This document shows positions 58,075-64,000 of a stretch of 64,000 nt of DNA, piece by piece (position 1 is the stretch's first letter; each line of letters starts with the position of its first letter). The DNA lies in assembly GCF_050496545.1 (NCBI RefSeq), contig NZ_JBNVZV010000024.1, forward strand, positions 3,981 to 67,980. The letters run 5' to 3'. The position numbers and the translations under genes are program-made. This DNA is from Phycicoccus avicenniae_A. Lineage in GTDB: Bacteria > Actinomycetota > Actinomycetes > Actinomycetales > Dermatophilaceae. The notes beneath the pieces are model-generated. The model worked only from the letters and a program-made list of their open reading frames with translations, made no database searches and was not told where the DNA came from.

Positions 58075-58644
58075 ATGTCCGAGGAGGCGAGCGCGGAGGC
58101 CACCGACGCGGCGCGCGGCCCCGACGTCACCCGGCTGGTCCACGAGGCCGCGAGCAAATCCGGCCTGCTGTGGGTCTGCGTCCCCGGCGGCGAGACCCGC
58201 GCGGTGTGGCACGTCTGGCACGACGACGGCGACGAGCGCGGCACCGGGCCGGCGGCCTACGTCGTCTCCGGCCCCGGCGAGCAGGACCTCCCCTGGCTGC
58301 CCGAGCACGTCGAGGTCGTGCTGCGCAGCAAGGACACCGGCGGACGCCTGCTCACGATGCGCGCCACCGCCGAGGAGCTGGCCCCCGGCACCGCGGCGTG
58401 GGAGGCCGCGGCCGAGGTGCTGCGCCCCGAGCGGCTCAACGGCACCGGCGACGTCGTCGAGCGCTGGCGGCAGGGCTGCACCCTCCACGTCCTGCGCCCG
58501 CACGGCCGGCCGATCGAGTCCCCCGGGCAGCACGACGACGCCTCCGGCGCGGCCCCCGTGCGCCCCGCCGCGGGCACGACCACCGGATGGCGGCCGTGGC
58601 ACTGGCGCGGGCGGGCCGGCGCCCGCCGCAACACGACCGCCTGA
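58075..58644 (+). CDS. Conserved hypothetical protein
   Basis: The 189-residue product has LVHEAASKSGLLWVCVPGGE, AVWHVWHDDGDERGTGPAAY, LPWLPEHVEVVLRSKDTGGR and a basic tail (WRPWHWRGRAGARRNTTA). There is no leader or membrane segment. It precedes the MgtE-like, DUF1003 and Mrp genes in the same direction, an order I associate with many Actinobacteria. Function is unknown. Confidence 0.75.
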   Translation: MSEEASAEATDAARGPDVTRLVHEAASKSGLLWVCVPGGETRAVWHVWHDDGDERGTGPAAYVVSGPGEQDLPWLPEHVEVVLRSKDTGGRLLTMRATAEELAPGTAAWEAAAEVLRPERLNGTGDVVERWRQGCTLHVLRPHGRPIESPGQHDDASGAAPVRPAAGTTTGWRPWHWRGRAGARRNTTA

Positions 58645-58683
58645 GCGTCGGCACCGGCCCGGGCGGCCGATAGCCTGTCGGGC

Positions 58684-59979
58684 GTGAGCACGCCGACCCG
58701 CGCCTTCGTCGGCCGCCTGTCCGAGCTGGACGTCTTCGACCCGCTCGGTGACAAGGTCGGCCGGGTCCGCGACGTCGTCGTCACCTTCAGCGCCAGCCGC
58801 AGCCGCCCGCGCGTCATCGGCCTCGTCGTCGAGGTGCCCGGCCGCCGCCGCGTCTTCGTCCCGATGACCCGCGTCACGAGCGTCGAGGGCGGCCAGGTCA
58901 TCACGACCGGGCTGGTCAACATGCGCCGCTTCGAGCAGCGCCCCAACGAGACCCTCGTCGTCGCCGAGCTCTTCGAGCGCGCGGTGCAGGTGCGCGTCGA
59001 CTCCGGCGACGTCGTCGGTGCCACCGTGCAGGACGTCGGGATCGAGCAGCTCGGCCCGCGCGGCTGGGGGGTCACCCGGGCGGCGGTCCGCTTCTCGGCC
59101 TCGCGCCCCGGCCGGCTGGGCATCGGCCGGCGCCGCGGCGAGACCTACGTGGCCCCCATCGAGGACGTCGTCGGCCTGCGGGACCCCAGCGAGGGCCAGG
59201 GCGCCGCCAAGCTCCTCGAGACCTACGAGGACCTCAAGCCCGCCGACCTCGCCGAGGTCATCCACGACCTCAGCCCGCAGCGTCGTGCCGAGGTGGCCGC
59301 CGCCCTCGCCGACGAGCGCCTCGCCGACGTCATCGAGGAGCTGCCCGAGGACGACCAGGTCGAGATCCTCGTCGGGCTCGAGGTCTCCCGCGCCGCCGAC
59401 GTCCTCGAGGCGATGGAGCCCGACGACGCCGCCGACCTGCTCTCCGAGCTGCCGCCCGAGCGCCAGGAGGAGCTGCTCGCCAAGATGCAGCCCGACGAGG
59501 CCGCCGACCTGCGCCGGCTCCTCACCTACGACGAGAACACCGCCGGCGGCCTGATGACCACCGAGCCGGTCATCCTCGGGCCCGAGGCCTCCATCGCCGA
59601 GGCCCTGGCCGTCGTGCGCCGCCAGGAGCTCTCGACCGCGCTGGCCTGCACGGTCTTCGTCTGCCGGCCGCCGCTGGAGACCCCCACGGGGAAGTTCCTC
59701 GGCATCGTCCACATCCAGCGGCTGCTGCGCGACCCGCCGCACGCGGCCATCGGGAGCATCCTCGACAAGGACGTCGAGCCGCTGCTGCCGACCGCGAGCC
59801 TGGGTCAGGTCACGCGCACGCTGGCGACCTACGACCTCGTCGGGATGCCGATCGTCGACGAGGAGGGGCACCTGCTCGGCGCGGTGACGGTCGACGACGT
59901 CCTCGACCACATCCTTCCCGACGACTGGCGCGAGGAGCGCCACGACGTCGTCACCCACGAGGAGGTGACCCGTGGCTGA
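58684..59979 (+). CDS. MgtE-like cytosolic protein (PRC-barrel, MgtE N domain, CBS pair) without a transporter domain
   Basis: The 431-residue protein has a PRC-barrel-like start (LSELDVFDPLGDKVGRVRDV), the MgtE N superhelix (DLKPADLAEVIHDLSPQRRA, LEAMEPDDAADLLSELPPER) and two CBS domains (ENTAGGLMTTEPVILGPEAS, LATYDLVGMPIVDEEGHLLG). It ends before any membrane helix, so it cannot be a Mg channel by itself. It may sense Mg or nucleotides. The GTG start is used. The DUF1003 gene overlaps by eight bases. Confidence 0.88.
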   Translation: MSTPTRAFVGRLSELDVFDPLGDKVGRVRDVVVTFSASRSRPRVIGLVVEVPGRRRVFVPMTRVTSVEGGQVITTGLVNMRRFEQRPNETLVVAELFERAVQVRVDSGDVVGATVQDVGIEQLGPRGWGVTRAAVRFSASRPGRLGIGRRRGETYVAPIEDVVGLRDPSEGQGAAKLLETYEDLKPADLAEVIHDLSPQRRAEVAAALADERLADVIEELPEDDQVEILVGLEVSRAADVLEAMEPDDAADLLSELPPERQEELLAKMQPDEAADLRRLLTYDENTAGGLMTTEPVILGPEASIAEALAVVRRQELSTALACTVFVCRPPLETPTGKFLGIVHIQRLLRDPPHAAIGSILDKDVEPLLPTASLGQVTRTLATYDLVGMPIVDEEGHLLGAVTVDDVLDHILPDDWREERHDVVTHEEVTRG

Positions 59980-60529
59980 GCGCGAGCGCCGCGCCCGCAT
60001 CGACCAGCCGCGCGAGAGCACCCGCCGCCGTCTCACCCTGCCCGCGGCGTTCTCCGGCGAGGCCTTCGGCGTCATCTCCGAGAAGTTCGCCCGGTTCATG
60101 GGCACGGCGTACTTCCTCATCGGGATGACGGTCTTCGTCGTCGTCTGGCTGGCCTGGAACACCTTCCTGCCCGACGCCGCCCAGTTCGACCCCCGCGCGC
60201 TCAACTACACGCTGCTCACGCTCATCCTCTCGCTCCAGGCCTCCTACGCCGCGCCCCTCATCCTCCTCGCGCAGAACCGGCAGGCCGACCGCGACCGCGT
60301 GGCCACCGAGCAGGACCGCTCCCGCGACGAGCGCAACCTCGCCGACACCGAGTTCCTGACCCGCGAGGTCGCCGCCCTGCGCATCGCCCTGCGCGACATG
60401 GCCACCCGCGACTTCGTGCGCAGCGAGCTGCGTGACCTGCTCGACGAGATGGAGGAGCGCGGGCTCGCCGTCGTGACCCCCGCCACGGACGAGCGCCCCG
60501 ACGACGGCGATCGGCCGGCGCCGACCTAG
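59972..60529 (+). CDS. DUF1003 membrane protein
   Basis: The 185-residue product has the DUF1003 core: FARFMGTAYFLIGMTVFVVVW, a second helix in LLTLILSLQASYAAPLILLA, then the motif AQNRQADRDR and a charged coiled-coil tail. It overlaps the MgtE-like gene by eight bases, suggesting a two-part membrane complex. The function of DUF1003 is not established. Confidence 0.88.
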   Translation: MAERERRARIDQPRESTRRRLTLPAAFSGEAFGVISEKFARFMGTAYFLIGMTVFVVVWLAWNTFLPDAAQFDPRALNYTLLTLILSLQASYAAPLILLAQNRQADRDRVATEQDRSRDERNLADTEFLTREVAALRIALRDMATRDFVRSELRDLLDEMEERGLAVVTPATDERPDDGDRPAPT

Positions 60530-60539
60530 ACTCGAGGGC

Positions 60540-61673
60540 ATGCCGCAGGTCAGCACCACCGCCCTCCACGCCGCCCTCGAGACGGTCATCGACCCCGAGA
60601 TCCGGCGACCCGTCACCGAGCTGGGGATGGTCGGCGACCTCACCTGCGACGACGACGGCCGCGTGGCGGTCACCATCCTGCTCACCGTGGCCGCCTGCCC
60701 GCTCAAGGACAAGCTGACCGGTGACACCACGGCCGCGCTCTCGAGGGTCGAGGGCGTCACCGACGTCGCCGTCACCCTCGGCGTCATGAGCGACGAGCAG
60801 CGCGGCGAGCTGAAGACGAAGCTCCGCGGCGGCGTCGCCGAGCGCGAGGTGCCGTTCGCCAAGCCCGGCTCGCTGACCCGCGTCTACGCCGTCGCCTCCG
60901 GCAAGGGTGGGGTCGGCAAGAGCTCGGTCACCGCGAACCTGGCCGCCTCGCTCGCGCAGGAGGGCCTCTCGGTCGGCGTCGTCGACGCCGACATCTACGG
61001 CTTCTCGATCCCCCGGATGCTCGGCGTCGAGCACAAGCCGACCCAGGTCGACGACATGATCATGCCGCCGGTCAGCCACGACGTGCGGGTCATCTCGATC
61101 GGGATGTTCGTCCCCGGCAACCAGCCCGTCGTGTGGCGCGGCCCGATGCTCCACCGCGCCCTGCAGCAGTTCCTCGCCGACGTCTTCTGGGGCGACCTCG
61201 ACGTCCTCCTCCTCGACCTGCCCCCGGGCACCGGCGACATCGCGATCTCCGTCGCGCAGCTCGTGCCGGGCGCCGAGATCCTCGTCGTCACCACGCCGCA
61301 GCAGGCCGCCGCCGAGGTCGCCGAGCGCGCCGGCTCGATCGCGCTGCAGACCCACCAGCGCCTCGCCGGCGTCATCGAGAACATGAGCTGGCTCGAGCTG
61401 CCCGACGGCACGCGCGAGGAGATCTTCGGCTCCGGTGGCGGGCGCGAGGTCGCCGAGTCGCTGACCCGCTCGATCGGCTCCGAGGTGCCGCTGCTCGGCC
61501 AGATCCCGCTCGACACCCGCCTGCGGGTGGGGGCCGACCAGGGGATGCCGGTCGTCCTCGGCGAGCCGGACTCCCCTGCGGCCGTTGCCCTCCGGGGCAT
61601 CGCCAAGGGCCTCGCCACGCGCTCGCGCGGGCTGGCCGGCCGTTCGCTCGGCCTCTCCCCCGTCGGCCGCTGA
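60540..61673 (+). CDS. mrp: Mrp/ApbC-type P-loop ATPase for Fe-S cluster transfer
   Basis: The 377-residue protein starts with a DUF59-like domain (ALETVIDPEIRRPVTELGMV) and has the deviant Walker A ASGKGGVGKSSVTANL near residue 121, DADIYGFSIPRMLG and LLDLPPGTGDIAIS. The CxxC usually found between NMS and FG.GGG is absent (NMSWLELPDGTREEIFGSGG), as far as I recall a trait of actinobacterial Mrp. It is read with the MgtE-like and DUF1003 genes. Confidence 0.92.
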   Translation: MPQVSTTALHAALETVIDPEIRRPVTELGMVGDLTCDDDGRVAVTILLTVAACPLKDKLTGDTTAALSRVEGVTDVAVTLGVMSDEQRGELKTKLRGGVAEREVPFAKPGSLTRVYAVASGKGGVGKSSVTANLAASLAQEGLSVGVVDADIYGFSIPRMLGVEHKPTQVDDMIMPPVSHDVRVISIGMFVPGNQPVVWRGPMLHRALQQFLADVFWGDLDVLLLDLPPGTGDIAISVAQLVPGAEILVVTTPQQAAAEVAERAGSIALQTHQRLAGVIENMSWLELPDGTREEIFGSGGGREVAESLTRSIGSEVPLLGQIPLDTRLRVGADQGMPVVLGEPDSPAAVALRGIAKGLATRSRGLAGRSLGLSPVGR

Positions 61674-61683
61674 CCGTCCCGCC

Positions 61684-62190
61684 TCAGGTGGCGTCGGTGT
61701 CGTACGGCGTCGGGAGGCCCGGGTCGAAGGTCTGGGGCGCGACCCAGGGCCGGTAGTCCTCGTCGGCGACCTCGTCGATCGCGGTGGCGGCGTAGGGGTC
61801 GTCGTCGACGACGTCCACCGGGTCACCGGCCGCCACCGCGGCCCCGGCTCCGGCCCCGACGGTGGCGCCCTTGCGCAGCCGGCCCGCCTCGCGCACCGAG
61901 TCGATCTCGCCGCGGATCGGCGCCACGGCGTCGTCGAGGGGCTCGAGCAGGGCCTCGCGCACGATCCGGCGCGGGTCGTACTGGCGCGGGTCGTACTGGC
62001 GCCAGTTGATGTCCTCGTACTCCGGGCCGAGCTGGTCGCGCAGCGAGTCCTTGGCGCCCTCGGCCATCACCCGCAGCTTGCGGATGCCGTGCGCCAGCTT
62101 GGCCGCGTACTCGGGGAGCTTGTCGGGACCGAGGACGAAGACCGCGATGAGCGCGAGGAGGACGATCTCCCACCCGTTCACGCCGAGCAC
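61684..62190 (-). CDS. tatB: Sec-independent protein translocase subunit TatB
   Basis: The 168-residue product has an N-terminal helix (GWEIVLLALIAVFVLGPDKL), the FGP-like GPDKLPEYA turn and an amphipathic helix (KLAHGIRKLRVMAEGAKDSL), then a long polar tail. GTG 62190 has GAGGAGAGGAG upstream. The gene order with htrA and an anti-sigma factor supports the TatB rather than TatA assignment. It works with TatC in export of folded proteins. Confidence 0.88.
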   Translation of the reverse strand: MLGVNGWEIVLLALIAVFVLGPDKLPEYAAKLAHGIRKLRVMAEGAKDSLRDQLGPEYEDINWRQYDPRQYDPRRIVREALLEPLDDAVAPIRGEIDSVREAGRLRKGATVGAGAGAAVAAGDPVDVVDDDPYAATAIDEVADEDYRPWVAPQTFDPGLPTPYDTDAT

Positions 62191-62230
62191 GGCGTCACGC
62201 TCCTCTCCTCGCGCACTGCGGGGCAGCGCG

Positions 62231-63718
62231 TCACTCGGACCCCTGGAGGACCATCGTGACATCCCGGACCCGTCCGTCGCGACGCACGGAGAGCTTGACC
62301 GAGTCGCCGACCTTGCGGGAACGGATCTTGACGATCAGCTCGCCGTCGTCGGTGATCGGCTTGCCCTCGAAGGCCACGATGACGTCGCCCGCCTCCAGGC
62401 CCGCCTTGTCGGCCGGACCGTCGGGGTTAACGGCGGGCGCGCCGTTCGGGCCGTCGTCGGCGATGCGCACCCCCTCGCCCTCGTAGGAGCTGTCGAGGTA
62501 GACCCCGATGACGGGGTGCTCGGCCTTGCCGGTGGCGATCAGCTGGTCGACCGTCGTGCGCACCTGGTCGCTGGGGATGGCGAACCCGACCCCGATGTTG
62601 CCGCTCTGGCCGCTCAGGGAGCTGCCGGGCACCCGGGCGATGGCCGAGTTCACCCCGATGACCTGCCCGCGCATGTCGAGCAGTGGGCCTCCGGAGTTGC
62701 CCGGGTTGATGGCGGCATCGGTCTGGATGGCGTTGATGAATGACTGGTCGTCCTGCTCGCCCGGCGTCACCGGCCGGTCGAGCGCGCTGACGATGCCACT
62801 GGTCACGGTGGAGTCGAGGCCGAGCGGTGCGCCGACCGCGATGACCTGGTCCCCGACGACGACGTCGGCGGAACGGCCGACGGCCAGCGCCGCCAGCGAG
62901 GCACCGTCGACCTTGACGACGGCGAGGTCGTAGGAGGCGTCGCGGCCGACGACCTTGCCGTCGACCTGGCGACCGTCGGAGAGCACCACGGTGATCGTCT
63001 CGCCGGCGCTCGCGCCCGCGACGACGTGGTTGTTCGTGACGACGTGTCCCCGGTCGTCGTAGACCCATCCGGACCCCGTGGCGCCGCCGTCGGCGCCCTC
63101 GACGCGCAGGGTGACCACGCTCGGCAGCGCGGTGGCCGCGATGTTGGCCACCGACCCCTGCGGGCGCGCCGTCGCGCCGGCGCCGGGGGTCGGGGCGGCG
63201 ACCGAGCCGCCGGAGCCGGTGCCGGTGCCGCGGTCGGCGAGGTAGCCACCGACGATGCCGCCGCCGGTGCCCGCGACGAGGGCCGCCGCCACGGTGGCGC
63301 CGACCAGCGCACCCCAACCGGGACCGCGCCGACGATTGGGCTCGGGGGCGGACAGGTGGCCGGTCGTGGGCGGCGGCGGACCCTGGGGCGCGGCCTGCCA
63401 CGAGCCGCCGATCGGCGGGTACGCCGGCGCCGGCTGCGGCGCGGGCGCCGGTGCGGGGGGAGGCGGCTCGTAGGGCGGGTACTCGGCGGTCTGCTCGGCG
63501 CGCCCGGCACTGGCCCACACGGGCTCGGCGGGCGGCTCCTGGACCGGGACGGGCTCGGTGACGGGCTGCTCGGCGGGAGCCGGGTCGGCGGCGGTCTCGC
63601 CGGACGGCGCCGGCTCGGCGCCCGCGGGGGCGCTGCCGGCAGCGGGCTCGGGGGCGTCGCCGCGCCCGCCCCGGTCCCAGGGCTGCCAGTCCTCGGTCCC
63701 GGGCTCCCGTTCGCTCAT
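62231..63718 (-). CDS. htrA: HtrA/DegP-family serine protease with PDZ domain
   Basis: The 495-residue protein has a Pro/Ala-rich cytoplasmic segment of about 130 residues and one membrane helix (GALVGATVAAALVAGTGGGI). The extracytoplasmic trypsin-like domain has His in VVTNNHVVAG, Asp in DASYDLAVVKVD and Ser in NPGNSGGPLLD. A C-terminal PDZ domain follows (GPADKAGLEAGDVIVAFEGK). It degrades misfolded envelope proteins. Its ATG overlaps the stop of the preceding anti-sigma gene. Confidence 0.93.
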   Translation of the reverse strand: MSEREPGTEDWQPWDRGGRGDAPEPAAGSAPAGAEPAPSGETAADPAPAEQPVTEPVPVQEPPAEPVWASAGRAEQTAEYPPYEPPPPAPAPAPQPAPAYPPIGGSWQAAPQGPPPPTTGHLSAPEPNRRRGPGWGALVGATVAAALVAGTGGGIVGGYLADRGTGTGSGGSVAAPTPGAGATARPQGSVANIAATALPSVVTLRVEGADGGATGSGWVYDDRGHVVTNNHVVAGASAGETITVVLSDGRQVDGKVVGRDASYDLAVVKVDGASLAALAVGRSADVVVGDQVIAVGAPLGLDSTVTSGIVSALDRPVTPGEQDDQSFINAIQTDAAINPGNSGGPLLDMRGQVIGVNSAIARVPGSSLSGQSGNIGVGFAIPSDQVRTTVDQLIATGKAEHPVIGVYLDSSYEGEGVRIADDGPNGAPAVNPDGPADKAGLEAGDVIVAFEGKPITDDGELIVKIRSRKVGDSVKLSVRRDGRVRDVTMVLQGSE

Positions 63719-63946
63719 GGGGTCGATTCTGCCCGCTGCCCGGTCGGACCGGGCGCGGAGGGGCCCGTGGTCCACCGGACGGACACGACGGCGCTCGCCG
63801 CGAGCGGCGAGACCGGACGCTGCGCGGTGGCCGCGGGCGTGCTGGCGCCGGAGACGACGCCCTGGCGCGGGGCCACCGGAGCGCCGATGACGGTCAGGCT
63901 CCAGGCGGCCGCCGCCGAGACCCCGGCCGCCGCGGCGGCCCCGGCC
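63715..63946 (-). CDS. C-terminal part of a probable anti-sigma factor (5' lost at the window edge)
   Basis: On the minus strand an open frame ends TGA at 63715, overlapping the htrA start as ATGA. The readable 77 codons give a hydrophobic stretch (AGVSAAAAWSLTVIG) and an extracytoplasmic tail ending PGPTGQRAESTP. In Mycobacterium the order is sigE, rseA, htrA, tatB; this fragment sits where RseA is expected. No zinc motif is visible because the N terminus is missing. Confidence 0.6.
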
Positions 63947-64000
63947 GGGGGGGGGGGGGGGGTGGGGGGGCGGGGGGGGGGGGGGGGGGGGGGGGGGGGG
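63947..64000. other. Poly-G run at the window end, probable sequencing artefact
   Basis: From 63947 nearly all bases are G, broken only by T at 63963 and C at 63971. The anti-sigma frame cannot continue sensibly through it. Such runs are typical of dark cycles in two-colour sequencing at a contig end. No biological feature is claimed. Confidence 0.75.

Noticed and set aside
63947..64000. Telomere-like or G-quadruplex DNA at the end
   Set aside because: The run has no repeat unit, coincides with the window edge and breaks a coding frame, so an artefact is the simpler reading.
1..64000. tRNA, rRNA, riboswitch, CRISPR, prophage or IS elements
   Set aside because: Reading through the intergenic gaps showed no cloverleaf with a TTCGANNC arm, no regularly spaced repeats, no transposase or integrase, and no recognisable riboswitch core.

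Overview
The window is chromosomal DNA of a very high-GC Gram-positive bacterium (Actinomycetota). The evidence is near-saturated G/C third codon positions, frequent GTG starts, many 4-base start/stop overlaps, F420/PPOX-type and LLM-type enzymes, a CGNR-type regulator, a DUF222/HNH (13E12-type) gene, SigE-family ECF sigma factors, and a htrA-tatB / mrp-DUF1003-MgtE-like block arranged much as in mycobacteria. The style fits Micrococcales (for example Intrasporangiaceae), but the family is a guess. I see no rRNA, tRNA, CRISPR array, IS element or prophage. The last ~54 bases are an almost pure G run that looks like a read or contig-end artefact.

Layout. 1-4.6 kb: end of a GcvT-type demethylase, etfBA, a RecB-like Fe-S nuclease and L-serine dehydratase. 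4.6-7.2 kb: tautomerase and YdhR-like enzyme below a LuxR-type ATPase regulator. 7.3-11.0 kb: small kinase, a NarL-type two-component pair and an ICMT-like membrane methyltransferase. 11.1-16.4 kb: choline locus (betaine-aldehyde dehydrogenase, choline dehydrogenase, BetT transporter). With the demethylase/ETF and serine dehydratase at the left edge this covers uptake of choline, oxidation to betaine, demethylation and, through glycine/serine, pyruvate. 16.4-20 kb: MFS permease, CGNR regulator and small unknowns. 20-24 kb: an OmpR-type two-component system with two conspicuous operator-like repeats, a MarC-family protein and a PHP phosphoesterase. 23.7-25.3 kb: a SigE-family ECF sigma factor and its membrane partner.

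25-36.6 kb: a mesaconyl-CoA-hydratase-like MaoC protein, an AbiEi/DUF559 gene bracketed by two copies of a 60-nt structured repeat, glycerol kinase, a beta-lactamase-fold serine hydrolase, aminopeptidase P, a PIG-L deacetylase, a methylsuccinyl-CoA-dehydrogenase-like enzyme and a WYL regulator. 36.6-40.8 kb: small basic ORFs, a RIO-type kinase with an overlapping upstream ORF, a DUF222/HNH gene and a methyltransferase. 40.9-47.9 kb: one co-directional series of esterase, Gfo/Idh oxidoreductase, saccharopine-dehydrogenase-like enzyme, response regulator, unknown protein, sensor kinase, unknown protein.

48-58 kb: L,D-transpeptidase, a malyl-CoA lyase / CitE-like pair, LLM oxidoreductase, acyl-CoA ligase, LuxR regulator, PPOX protein and a GAF-PAS sensor kinase with OmpR regulator. 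The malyl-CoA lyase pair, the acyl-CoA dehydrogenase at 35 kb and the MaoC protein at 25.6 kb are three dispersed pieces of an ethylmalonyl-CoA-type acetate/glyoxylate pathway. 58-64 kb: conserved housekeeping block (MgtE-like CBS protein, DUF1003, Mrp, TatB, HtrA, end of an anti-sigma factor).

The strongest leads for unexplained biology are the 60-nt repeats around the AbiEi/DUF559 gene, the paired 11-bp-period TTGAGG boxes at 20.04-20.10 kb, and a 62-nt palindrome at 57.8 kb.
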